Source: M3007 sp038246345 (lineage in GTDB: Bacteria; Bacteroidota; Bacteroidia; Chitinophagales; Saprospiraceae). Taken from it: a stretch of DNA of 47,254 bases. Position numbers and translations under genes: made by a program. Under the pieces are notes generated by a model. That model searched no databases. It saw only the letters and a program-made list of their open reading frames with translations, and was not told where the DNA came from. Of the stretch, positions 7,941 through 16,074 are shown piece after piece. Location of the stretch: contig JBBRWA010000004.1 of assembly GCA_038246345.1 (NCBI GenBank), positions 1 to 47,254 on the forward strand. Direction: 5' to 3'. Each line of letters begins with the position of its first letter. Position 1 is the stretch's first letter.

Positions 7941-10900
7941 TCAAGAGACAGTATCCGATTCATTCACCTGCATCCAGGGCGCACTGCCCCTTCTGTTTCC
8001 GCTCAAATACGTGTACATCGCTGGAATGACAAACAAAGTCAGCAACAGCGAAAACAACAAACCGCCCACTACTACCACACCCAAGCCGATACGACTCGTA
8101 CTGGCCGCGCCCAGCGACAAAGCAATGGGCAGTGCCCCCAAAGCCGTGGCGAGTGTGGTCATCAGGATAGGCCGAAGCCGCGCCTTTGCTGCTTCTTGAA
8201 CGGCTTGGGGTTTGGGTATCCCTGCGTCCCGTTTTTGGTTCGCAAATTCCACAATCAATATCCCGTTCTTGGTCACCAGGCCAATGAGCATGATCATGCC
8301 TATTTGAGAAAAAATATTCATGGTGTTGCCCGTGAGCCAAAGTGTCAGAAAAGCACCAGCAATGGCCAACGGTACCGTAAGCATGATGATGAAGGGGTCG
8401 CGGAAACTTTCAAATTGCGCAGCGAGGATCAGATAGATTAAGATCAAAGCCAGTATAAAAGCGAAAGAAGTATTGCCGCTCGATTCTTTGAAATCACGAG
8501 ATGGCCCCGCTAAATCTGTCGTGAAAGACTCGTCGAGTACTTTTGCTGCAATACGCTCCATGGCTTCGATGCCCTCGCCGAGGGTAGCGCCGGGTGCGAG
8601 CGCTGATGAAAATGTAGCTGCTTTGTATCGGTTGTAATGAAAAAGCTGGGGGGGGCTGCTCGCTTCCTGGAATTGCACAATGTTGTCGAGCTGTATCATT
8701 TGCCCGCGGCTGTTGCGCACATAAAGGGACGCCAGATCCAAGGGCTCGTCGCGGTTGGCCCGGTCTACCTGACCAATCACCTGGTATTGTCTGCCATTTT
8801 GAATGAAATAGCCAAAGCGTCTGCCCGATAACGCCATTTGCAATGCCTGACTCACATCCAGTACATTTACACCCAGTTCTGCCGCTTTTAACCGATCTAT
8901 ATGAACCTGTAATTCCGGCTTGCTGAACTTCAGGTTCACGTCAACATTGGCTAAAACGGGTTCGTTTCGCGCCTCTTCCAGGAATTTTGGAATGGCTTCT
9001 TTGAGTTTTTCAAAGTTCAAATTTTGAATTACGAACTGCACCGGAAGACCTTGTCCAAAACCGACCGTAATGGTTTGCTCCTGGTTGGGGAAAATACGCG
9101 CTTCCGGCATTTTTTTACTCATGGATAATAGCTGCCTATAAATCTGGTCTTGACTGCGATTTCTGCTTTCAGGCTCATCCAGTAAGAGGCTGACAAATCC
9201 AGAGTTCGTGCTTGCTGCACCGAAGCCCGGTGCCGTAATGCCAAACACCATCCGATTCTCCGGTACCGAATCCATGATATTCCGGGCAATATTGTAAATA
9301 ATCTGCTCCATGCGGTCATAGTCCGTTCCCTCTGGCGCGACCACGGTGGAACGGATCTGGCTCCTATCTTCCAGCGGCGCCAGCTCGCTTTTTATCTGTC
9401 CTTGAAAAAACCAAATCATAGCAAAACAACCTGCCAACACCAATAAACTGAGCCACCGAAATTGCATAAACGAGCGCAACGTGTTGCCGTACACCCGATC
9501 CATACCTTTGAAAAACGGTTCCGTTAAATCATAAAACCTCCCATGCTTTTTGATGTTCCCACCCAATTTTACGTTCAAAACGGGCGTCAAAGTCAAAGAA
9601 ACAAAGGCTGAAATCAGTACCGCACCTGCTACTACAATGCCGAACTCCCGGAACAAACGCCCCGTAAATCCTTGTAGGAAAATCACCGGAATAAACACCA
9701 CCGCCAGCGTAATGGACGTACTGATCACCGCAAAGAAGATCTCATTGGTACCTTCCCGCGCCGCCGTCCATTTATCCATGCCCGCTTCTATTTTTTTGAA
9801 AATATTTTCGGTCACCACAATGCCGTCATCCACCACGAGGCCCGTTGCCAATACGATGGCCAACAGCGTCAACACATTGATGCTGAAGCCAAAAATATAC
9901 ATGATAAAGAATGCCCCGATCAATGAAACCGGGATGTCTATCAAAGGGCGGAGGGCAATTATCCAGTTTCGGAAAAAGAGGTAAATGATCAGCACCACCA
10001 GGCCAATGGCAATAAACAGCGTCTCGGTTACCTCGCTGATGGCCCGGCGCACAAACTTGCTTTTATCCGTACCAACCGACATCACAATATCCGACGGGAG
10101 TTCCTTTTTTATTTCTTCATAGCGGCGGTAAAACTCATCGGAAATTTCCACCCAGTTGGAACCAGGTTGTGGAATGATGGCCATTGCACAGCCTTGCACC
10201 AAATTTCTCCTGGCCCCCGTCTCTTCGTTATCGGGCCCTAGCACGGCCTCGCCAATATCTTTGAACCGAACCGTGCCCTTGCTCGTCTGGCGGATGATCA
10301 TGTTATTGAACTCCTCCTCAGTTTGCAAACGAGCGATGGTTTTTACGGTCAACTCCGTCGCATCGCCCCGCACTTTTCCGGCAGGCAATTCTACGTTTTC
10401 GCGGTTAAGAGCGTTTTGCACATCCTGAGCAGTAAGCCCGAAAGCCGCCATTTTCTGGGGGTTCATCCACAGCCGCATGGCAGGCAATTTGGAACCATAA
10501 ACATTGACTGCCGAAACGCCCGGTATGGTCTGCACCCTTTCTCGGATCACATTTTCAGCATAATCCGAGAGTTCCATAATACTCCTCGAACTGCTTTGAA
10601 TCGGCATAAACAGGATGGGAGATCCACTGGCATCGGCCTTGGTCACCACGGGAGGGCCATCAATATCCTTCGGCAAGGTGTTCAACGATTGACTTACTTT
10701 ATCGCGTACATCGTTGGCGGCCTGTTCCAGCGCTACACCCAGGTCAAATTCAACGGTAATGTTGCTGTTGCCCAGCGCAGAAGTGCTGGAAATAGAGCGC
10801 ACACCAGCGATCCCGTTGAGTGTACGTTCCAGTGGTTCCGTGATTTGGCTTTCAACAACCTCAGCGTTCGCACCCGTGTAGTTGGTTCGTATGGTAATAT

Positions 10901-11030
10901 TGGGCGGATCAATGGCTGGGTATTCCCGGACGCCGAGAAATGAATACCCGATAGCGCCAAAAACGACAATCAGGATGCTGAAAACGGTGGCCATCACTGG
11001 GCGACTAAGGGAGAGTTCGGGTAGATTCAT
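7941..11030 (-). CDS. RND-family multidrug efflux transporter (AcrB/HAE1 type)
   Basis: 1029 residues, full length for an HAE1-type inner-membrane pump. It starts LSLSRPVMATVFSILIVVFG (helix 1). The porter domain carries NYTGANAEVVESQITEPLE. Helix 4 has the proton-relay Asp pair in LATGLVVDDGIVVTENI, and the C-terminal half repeats the fold, ending IGLGVVVVGGLLFSLLLTLFVIP. It should export hydrophobic compounds using the proton gradient together with a periplasmic adaptor and a TolC-like channel. Neither partner is nearby: the upstream neighbour is a divergent hydroxylase gene. The pump must borrow partners encoded elsewhere, or the operon has been split. Confidence 0.95.
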   Translation of the reverse strand: MNLPELSLSRPVMATVFSILIVVFGAIGYSFLGVREYPAIDPPNITIRTNYTGANAEVVESQITEPLERTLNGIAGVRSISSTSALGNSNITVEFDLGVALEQAANDVRDKVSQSLNTLPKDIDGPPVVTKADASGSPILFMPIQSSSRSIMELSDYAENVIRERVQTIPGVSAVNVYGSKLPAMRLWMNPQKMAAFGLTAQDVQNALNRENVELPAGKVRGDATELTVKTIARLQTEEEFNNMIIRQTSKGTVRFKDIGEAVLGPDNEETGARRNLVQGCAMAIIPQPGSNWVEISDEFYRRYEEIKKELPSDIVMSVGTDKSKFVRRAISEVTETLFIAIGLVVLIIYLFFRNWIIALRPLIDIPVSLIGAFFIMYIFGFSINVLTLLAIVLATGLVVDDGIVVTENIFKKIEAGMDKWTAAREGTNEIFFAVISTSITLAVVFIPVIFLQGFTGRLFREFGIVVAGAVLISAFVSLTLTPVLNVKLGGNIKKHGRFYDLTEPFFKGMDRVYGNTLRSFMQFRWLSLLVLAGCFAMIWFFQGQIKSELAPLEDRSQIRSTVVAPEGTDYDRMEQIIYNIARNIMDSVPENRMVFGITAPGFGAASTNSGFVSLLLDEPESRNRSQDQIYRQLLSMSKKMPEARIFPNQEQTITVGFGQGLPVQFVIQNLNFEKLKEAIPKFLEEARNEPVLANVDVNLKFSKPELQVHIDRLKAAELGVNVLDVSQALQMALSGRRFGYFIQNGRQYQVIGQVDRANRDEPLDLASLYVRNSRGQMIQLDNIVQFQEASSPPQLFHYNRYKAATFSSALAPGATLGEGIEAMERIAAKVLDESFTTDLAGPSRDFKESSGNTSFAFILALILIYLILAAQFESFRDPFIIMLTVPLAIAGAFLTLWLTGNTMNIFSQIGMIMLIGLVTKNGILIVEFANQKRDAGIPKPQAVQEAAKARLRPILMTTLATALGALPIALSLGAASTSRIGLGVVVVGGLLFSLLLTLFVIPAMYTYLSGNRRGSAPWMQVNESDTVS

Positions 11031-11138
11031 ATATTGAGATGAAGCCGTGTAGGTTATGATTTGCAGCGCCTACGCGGTTTCATCTGCGAAGTTCGATATT
11101 TTCTCTTTGTTCTTTAAACTATTGTGCGCCGTACCTGC

Positions 11139-11146
11139 TATTTTCG
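11139..11146 (+). promoter_or_regulatory. Possible -7 box for the hydroxylase gene
   Basis: TATTTTCG lies 23 bp before the ATG at 11170 and differs from TAnnTTTG at one position. No well-spaced -33 element is seen. Confidence 0.35.
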
Positions 11147-11169
11147 TCCCTAAATATACAACAAACGCA

Positions 11170-12015
11170 ATGGAAGCAATAACTGACTATTTCAGCCATA
11201 TCCCTTCTGCTCACCGCAGCGCTTTTTTGCTGGGCGGCCTCACCTTTTTTATGCTATTAGAATACGGCCTGCCGTACTACCGTACCAAGTACAACAAGGC
11301 CAAACATTTGGGCATCAATTTGTTCTTCACTGGAACAACCATTATTATCAATTTTTTGATGGCTTTTTTGCTACTACGTGCCAGCGACTGGTCCATTGCC
11401 CATGAATTTGGTATTTTACAATGGCTGCCTGCCATGCCCTTGCTCGTTTATATCATTTTGGGCTTGCTGCTGCTCGATCTAATTGGCGCTTATTCCATTC
11501 ATTGGATACAGCACAACGTGAAATGGATGTGGCGTTTTCACCTGATCCATCATACCGACCCAAATGTGGACACAACGACGGCCAACCGGCATCATCCCGT
11601 AGAAAGTATGTTCCGTTTTTCATTTACCATTATCGCGGCGGTACTTGCGGGCGCTCCTATGTATCTGATCATGTTGTACCAAACGCTGTCGGCAGCACTG
11701 TCCCAGTTCAACCACGGCAATTTCCAAACACCAAAATGGCTCGAAAACGCCATTGGCTGGCTCATCGTAACCCCACGCATGCACCGGGTGCACCACCATT
11801 ATGTGCTGCCCTATACTGACAGCAACTATGGCAATATTTTCTCCCTCTGGGATCGGGTGTTTGGCACCTTCTCCAAGCTGGACAATGAAAAAATTGTGTT
11901 TGGTATTGACACACACCCGCACGCAAAGGAGCAGTCAGATATTGGTGCGATGCTGAAGATTCCTTTTCAGGAGTATCGGCATCCTGTGGGGGCGAAGTTT
12001 GATGAAGTAGCTTAG
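11170..12015 (+). CDS. Fatty acid hydroxylase/sterol desaturase superfamily membrane protein
   Basis: 281 residues started at MEAITDYFSHIPS; the longer upstream frame is rejected because it overlaps the promoter region. Several hydrophobic segments occupy residues 15-105. The di-iron histidine motifs are complete: HWIQHNVKW then FHLIHHTD (about 113-130), HHPVES, and HRVHHHY (about 204-210). These bind two irons and use O2 to hydroxylate a lipid C-H bond in the membrane. The natural substrate in Bacteroidetes could be a fatty acyl chain, carotenoid or sphingolipid; the sequence does not decide. Confidence 0.9.
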   Translation: MEAITDYFSHIPSAHRSAFLLGGLTFFMLLEYGLPYYRTKYNKAKHLGINLFFTGTTIIINFLMAFLLLRASDWSIAHEFGILQWLPAMPLLVYIILGLLLLDLIGAYSIHWIQHNVKWMWRFHLIHHTDPNVDTTTANRHHPVESMFRFSFTIIAAVLAGAPMYLIMLYQTLSAALSQFNHGNFQTPKWLENAIGWLIVTPRMHRVHHHYVLPYTDSNYGNIFSLWDRVFGTFSKLDNEKIVFGIDTHPHAKEQSDIGAMLKIPFQEYRHPVGAKFDEVA

Positions 12016-12105
12016 CTTACGGCGTTTGTCGGCAGAGCCGACGCGAATGACTGCAAGAGGAAACCGCCAACTGGTGGACTCGGCACTAGTGGTGGCACTT
12101 CAATA

Positions 12106-12173
12106 TTTCACGGTAAAAAAATAATTTTTACCATGAAATCCTGCAATTCAATTTTCATATTTCGTGGTAAAAA
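12106..12173. repeat. Three copies of a 14-bp motif, two forming a hairpin
   Basis: A motif of the form TTTC[A/G][C/T]GGTAAAAA occurs at 12106-12119 (plus), 12125-12138 (minus, one mismatch) and 12160-12173 (plus). The first two make a 14-bp stem with a 5-nt loop. The position between the convergent hydroxylase and purF-like genes suits a bidirectional terminator, but the third direct copy is not needed for that. Confidence 0.6.
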
Positions 12174-12240
12174 CAAAATAAGGTCGCCATGATCATGAAT
12201 TAAAAAACCCTTTAAGGCAATCCGCTGGACGCAGATACTA

Positions 12241-14133
12241 CTAATAAGCCCTTTCATCCGAATTCTCCATAAATTTCATAAACGCCCGATTCGCCACTCG
12301 GTTTCCACCTGGCGTTGGATAACGCCCTGAAAAATACCAGTCGCCCTTATTGTCGGGGCACGCCTGGTGCAGGCCCTCAATAGTCTGGTAGATCACATCC
12401 AGTTGTGGTTTCAGGCCCTTTGGCTTCACGATTTCCGCAATTTTCCGGCTGACTTGGCAATATTCAAATTGATCGTACAATTGAATTACCTCATTCTGAA
12501 CGGCTTCAACGGGCAACATTTCTGATTGTTTGCAGCGCAAGTAGGTCTCATCGAGCATTTTTTCTTTTCCACTTTCTGCCAACAATTGCAGCAGTGCCTG
12601 GAAAGCGACGAAGTCTTTCATTTTACTCATGTCGATGCCGTAGCAATCAGGAAAACGAATTTGCGGGGCGCTGCTTAGAATAATAATACGCTTGGGACGC
12701 AGTCGCGCCGTAATGCTCACGATGCTATCGCGGAGGGTGGTTCCGCGCACAATGGAGTCGTCGAGCAGCACGAGGGTGTCTTTGTCGTCGTTGCATACGC
12801 CGTAGGTGACATCATACACATGATTCACCATGTTGTTGCGCAATTTTTTATTGGCAATGAAGGTACGCTGCTTGTCGTCTTTGTGTACCAATTTTTCATT
12901 GCGTGTGTGTTGGGCCAGCACCTCCGCCACTTTTTCTTCCGAGAGCTTTTTTCCCAGGCCCATAATCTGCTCCAGTTTCCATTTGTCCAGTTCTTTGTCC
13001 AAGCCTTCCACCAAGCCGTAAAACGCGGCTTCTGCGGTATTGGGGATAAAGGAAAAAACGGTGTTTTTGAAATCAAAGCCAACGGCTTCAAGGACAGGGC
13101 GGGCGAGTTGTTCACCCAGTTTTTTGCGTTCCTGATAAATCTCGCGGTCGTTGCCACGGCTGAAATAAATGCGCTCGAAAGAACAGGCCCTCTTTTCACA
13201 GGGTTCTGAAAAAGGCAGTTCGTCCACCTTCCCGCTGTATTTTATAATGAGGGCGTGGCCTGGCTTTAGCTCCCGCACATTTTTATAGCGGACGTTAAAC
13301 ACCGACTGAATCGCAGGCCGCTCGGAAGCTGCCACGACAATTTCATCATCCTGATACCAGTAAGCAGGCCGGATACCAGCAGGGTCGCGCACCATAAAAG
13401 CATCGCCGTGGCCGATGAGGCCGCCCAATACATAGCCGCCGTCGAATTTTTTGCAAGCGCGGCGCAACAAGCGCTGGATATCCAAGCTTTCAAAAATAAG
13501 CTGGTTTACTTCCTGGTTGCCGTAACCATCGGGCTTGTACCAGGTATGGAGGCGTTGTACTTCATCGTCGAGGAAGTGGCCAATTTTTTCCAGCACGGTC
13601 ACCGTATCGCTTTTTTCCTTGGGGTATTGGCCCAAATCCACCAACTCCTGGAACAGCTCATCCACATTGGTCATGTTGAAATTGCCGGCGAGCAGCAGGT
13701 TTCGGGTGATCCAGTTGTTTTGGCGGTGGAAAGGGTGCACCATTTCGATACTGTTGTCGCCGTGGGTGCCGTAGCGCAGGTGGCCCATCAGCAATTCGCC
13801 CATGTAGGGCATGTTTGCTTTCATCCAGGCGGGGTCATTTTGTTGTTCGGGCGTGGTGGCATTGAGGCGTGCCCACACCATTTCAAACAAATCCGTCAGG
13901 TAATTGGGTGCATTGCTGCGTTTACGGCTGATGTATCGTGTACCTGGTTGGGTGTTTAGTTTGACGGTTGCCATACCGGCTCCGTCTTGCCCCCGGTTGC
14001 GCATTTTCTGCATCAAGTGTTGCAGTTTTTGCACCCCGTAAAAAGGTGTACCGTATTTTTTATGATAAAAATCGAGCGGCTTGAGCAGTCGGAGTACTGC
14101 AATGCCGCATTCATGATTGATCTGATCGCTCAT
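12241..14133 (-). CDS. purF: Amidophosphoribosyltransferase-like enzyme (PurF family, long form)
   Basis: 630 residues starting at MSDQINHECGIAVLRL; the upstream extension is dropped because it runs through intergenic repeats. The N-terminal nucleophile Cys is residue 9, so a short leader may be removed to expose it as in other PurF enzymes. The class II glutaminase fold includes RGQDGAGM and LMGHLRYGTHG. The PRPP-binding loop LVLLDDSIVRGTT lies near residue 455. It should make phosphoribosylamine from PRPP and glutamine, the first step of purine synthesis. It is more than 100 residues longer than the E. coli enzyme, and its distance from the standard form leaves a paralogue possible. Divergent from purC, which supports the pathway. 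Confidence 0.85.
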   Translation of the reverse strand: MSDQINHECGIAVLRLLKPLDFYHKKYGTPFYGVQKLQHLMQKMRNRGQDGAGMATVKLNTQPGTRYISRKRSNAPNYLTDLFEMVWARLNATTPEQQNDPAWMKANMPYMGELLMGHLRYGTHGDNSIEMVHPFHRQNNWITRNLLLAGNFNMTNVDELFQELVDLGQYPKEKSDTVTVLEKIGHFLDDEVQRLHTWYKPDGYGNQEVNQLIFESLDIQRLLRRACKKFDGGYVLGGLIGHGDAFMVRDPAGIRPAYWYQDDEIVVAASERPAIQSVFNVRYKNVRELKPGHALIIKYSGKVDELPFSEPCEKRACSFERIYFSRGNDREIYQERKKLGEQLARPVLEAVGFDFKNTVFSFIPNTAEAAFYGLVEGLDKELDKWKLEQIMGLGKKLSEEKVAEVLAQHTRNEKLVHKDDKQRTFIANKKLRNNMVNHVYDVTYGVCNDDKDTLVLLDDSIVRGTTLRDSIVSITARLRPKRIIILSSAPQIRFPDCYGIDMSKMKDFVAFQALLQLLAESGKEKMLDETYLRCKQSEMLPVEAVQNEVIQLYDQFEYCQVSRKIAEIVKPKGLKPQLDVIYQTIEGLHQACPDNKGDWYFSGRYPTPGGNRVANRAFMKFMENSDERAY

Positions 14134-14280
14134 CAGTATGTTTGTTGGAAAACAAAGTACAAAGGTACAAGGCTTGAGGGAAAGGCTGGTATAGAAGTGG
14201 GGAAGAACAACGTAACAATGAAAAGAAAAAAGAGTTGACCGGGAGGTATTACCATATACATTTCCACCGCACACTTTTTT

Positions 14281-14390
14281 ACCACATAGAACACAGTAGG
14301 GTACATAGGAAGGGTTCGTAAGCTGGGGCCCAAAAACCAATAATGCCTTGTTTTGAAAATAGTCTATGTGAACTATGTGTTCTATGTGGT
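14281..14390. repeat. Inverted repeat built from ACATAG words between purF and purC
   Basis: The left arm (14281-14310) begins ACCACATAGAACACA and the right arm (14364-14390) ends TGTGTTCTATGTGGT. The outer 15 bp pair perfectly, and both arms continue as imperfect copies of an ACATAG-containing unit of about 8-9 bp. The loop is about 53 nt. The element lies in the divergent purF/purC promoter region and shares words with the one at 21808-21892. Confidence 0.7.
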
Positions 14391-14396
14391 AATTGA

Positions 14397-14404
14397 GACC
14401 TTTG
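14397..14404 (+). promoter_or_regulatory. Probable -7 box for purC
   Basis: GACCTTTG lies 4 bp before the purC ATG and fits TAnnTTTG except the first base. It adjoins the right arm of the inverted repeat. No obvious -33 TTTG is present. Confidence 0.35.
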
Positions 14405-14408
14405 TGGC

Positions 14409-15350
14409 ATGAACGCCCTACGCGAAACAAATTTCCAGCTCCCAGGCCAAACGGCCTTTTACCGCGGCAAGGTCCGCGACGTGTACACCATTGGCGACAA
14501 ACTGCTCATGGTAGCCAGCGACCGCATTTCTGCGTTCGACCATATTCTGCCCGCGCCGATTCCCTACAAAGGCGCGGTGCTGAACCAAATTGCAGCCTAT
14601 TTCCTCAACGCCACCCGCGATATTTGTCCCAATTGGCTAATCTCCAACCCCGATCCGAATGTGGCCATCGGCCATCGTTGCGAACCGGTGCGGGTGGAAA
14701 TGGTGATCCGGGGTTATCTCGCGGGTCATGCGGCGCGTACCTACGCGAGCGGGGAGCGCCTGCTTTGCGGCGTGACCATGCCGGAAGGAATGCAAGAAAA
14801 CGACCGATTCCCCGAGCCGATCATCACACCCACCACCAAAGCCGATGAAGGCCACGATGCTGATATTTCCCGGGAGGAGATTCTCGCACAAGGGATTGTA
14901 GGGCAGAAAGACTACGAGCAAATGGAAGCCTACACCCGGGCATTGTTCCAACGTGGCACCGACATGGCTGCCAAGCAAGGCTTGATTCTCGTGGATACCA
15001 AATACGAATTCGGAAAATTAAACGGCGAAATCGTGCTGATGGACGAGATTCATACGCCCGACAGTTCCCGCTATTTCTACGCCGATGGCTATGCTGAAAG
15101 ACAGGCAGCAGGTAAAAAGCAAAAACAACTCAGCAAGGAATTTGTGCGGGAATGGCTGATGGCCAATGGGTTTCAGGGAAAAGATGGGCAGCAAATGCCT
15201 GTAATGCCTGAGGCTTTTATTCAGGAAATTACGGATCGGTACGTGGAGTTGTATGAGCGGGTGACGGGGATGGGGTTTGTAAGAGATGTGGCGGTTGATA
15301 TTGCTGGGAGGATTGAAATGGCTATAAATATAGCTACAGCAAAAAACTGA
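14409..15350 (+). CDS. purC: Phosphoribosylaminoimidazole-succinocarboxamide synthase
   Basis: 313 residues, the length of the longer SAICAR synthetase form. Family motifs are all present: YRGKVRDVYTIGDKLLMVASDRISAFD, then the VEMVIRGYLAGHA segment, TPTTKADEGHD, and LILVDTKYEFG. It joins aspartate to carboxyaminoimidazole ribonucleotide using ATP, in the cytoplasm. It is divergent from the purF-like gene, so the 275-bp region between them is a likely joint control region; no purine operator or riboswitch could be recognised there. Confidence 0.97.
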   Translation: MNALRETNFQLPGQTAFYRGKVRDVYTIGDKLLMVASDRISAFDHILPAPIPYKGAVLNQIAAYFLNATRDICPNWLISNPDPNVAIGHRCEPVRVEMVIRGYLAGHAARTYASGERLLCGVTMPEGMQENDRFPEPIITPTTKADEGHDADISREEILAQGIVGQKDYEQMEAYTRALFQRGTDMAAKQGLILVDTKYEFGKLNGEIVLMDEIHTPDSSRYFYADGYAERQAAGKKQKQLSKEFVREWLMANGFQGKDGQQMPVMPEAFIQEITDRYVELYERVTGMGFVRDVAVDIAGRIEMAINIATAKN

Positions 15351-15441
15351 TGAAAACGATTTGAAATAATCAATTTACCAATATCCGCGTTTATTCACAC
15401 TATTGCACTGGCTATAATTAGGGGCACCCTGTAAAAGGCCT

Positions 15442-15488
15442 CAAAACTGTCAATCGGAATAAAATTCGGTTGGCAGTTTTGATTTTTT
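15442..15488 (+). terminator. T-tailed hairpin inside the MITE-like element
   Basis: CAAAACTGTCAA pairs with TTGGCAGTTTTG (one G-U type mismatch), and the stem extends inward through ATCGGAAT/ATTCGGT. It is followed by ATTTTTT. It lies about 90 bp after the purC stop and could end purC transcription. Confidence 0.6.
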
Positions 15489-15526
15489 CCTGGGTGATCC
15501 CATTTCTGGGGCTTTTTTCACCAAAA

Positions 15527-15569
15527 AAAATTGCATAATTTGCTCATTATGAGCAAATTATGCAATTTT
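15527..15569. repeat. Perfect 21-bp-arm inverted repeat with 1-nt centre
   Basis: The arms at 15527-15547 and 15549-15569 are exact reverse complements around a single T; the innermost part reads GCTCAT-T-ATGAGC. It directly adjoins the right terminal repeat of the MITE-like element. Such a long perfect palindrome can extrude as a cruciform. Confidence 0.85.
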
Positions 15570-15654
15570 AGAGTGACCCTAATTATAAACAATTTTAGGC
15601 TTATTCAATTCTACAATTTACCAAACTGTTAGGTTGATAGGAGCGTAAATTATT

Positions 15655-15861
15655 TTAATCAGATTTTGTTTGAGAGTCGATTTTTTTACTAATAATTGGA
15701 CTTCCTATCACAATAAGGAGAGAAGTGAAACATGCCCACAAAATATCTTTCCACAATCCCGAAGAAGTGTAAATTGAATTGTCCAGTAGGTTAAACATGA
15801 CCATTAATGTAAACAAAAAGGATGCAACTGCGGCAAAGTGACTTATTTTTTTTAGTATCAT
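15655..15861 (-). CDS. Small two-helix membrane protein, unknown
   Basis: 68 residues, MILKKISHFAAVASF at the start. Two hydrophobic stretches (about 8-26 and 40-56) with a charged tail (KKIDSQTKSD) suggest a small inner-membrane protein. No family is recognised. It lies in an AT-rich patch between the MITE-like element and the 158-bp inverted repeat, in the same direction as the lipoprotein behind it. Membrane segments and a clean ATG support it, but it could be chance. Confidence 0.5.
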   Translation of the reverse strand: MILKKISHFAAVASFLFTLMVMFNLLDNSIYTSSGLWKDILWACFTSLLIVIGSPIISKKIDSQTKSD

Positions 15862-15916
15862 TGGTTGCTGATTTAATTATTTTCAAAAGAGGTTGTTCTT
15901 TTACTAGTTATTGGCT

Positions 15917-16074
15917 AAAAAAGTATTGAGTTGATATTATTTTGAGTTATCGGCACTGGATTTTGTATTGTAATAAGGCTGTATTGAAGTAGGTATTATA
16001 ACTAAAAACAAACGCCGTTACAGGGCAAAAGACAAAGTCTATAACTCAAAATAATATCAACTTGGTACTTTTTT
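15917..16074. repeat. 158-bp element bounded by 34-bp inverted repeats
   Basis: The left arm at 15917-15950 and right arm at 16041-16074 are reverse complements at 31 of 34 positions, the three mismatches being clustered. The shared core reads GTTGATATTATTTTGAG. The interior of about 90 bp holds no ORF. The right arm overlaps the lipoprotein stop codon by two bases, so it forms the 3' end of that transcript. It could be a transcript-end hairpin or another small non-autonomous element. Confidence 0.75.

Larger units (their letters stand above)
15413..15587. mobile_element. 175-bp MITE-like element with terminal inverted repeats
   Basis: The left end TATAATTAGGGGCACCCT (15413-15430) and the reverse complement of the right end, TATAATTAGGGTCACTCT (15570-15587), match at 16 of 18 bases. 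There is no ORF inside. Next to the right end is a perfect 43-nt palindrome, and a T-tailed hairpin lies near the left. Size, termini and lack of coding fit a miniature inverted-repeat transposable element. The outermost TA on both sides could be a TA target duplication, which is inference. It fills most of the 304-bp gap between purC and the next gene. Confidence 0.6.

Noticed and set aside
9550..9984. Long antisense ORFs over the RND, purF and TPR genes
   Set aside because: They follow the codon pattern of the real genes on the opposite strand and show no domain or signal of their own.
14134..14430. N-terminal extension of the PurF-like protein by 99 residues
   Set aside because: The extension runs through the intergenic inverted repeat and would bury the catalytic Cys; the ATG at 14133 puts it at residue 9.
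15917..16074. Integron attC site
   Set aside because: The inverted repeat and an AAACGCC word recall attC, but the conserved GTTRRRY/RYYYAAC boxes at the arm ends are missing and there is no integrase.
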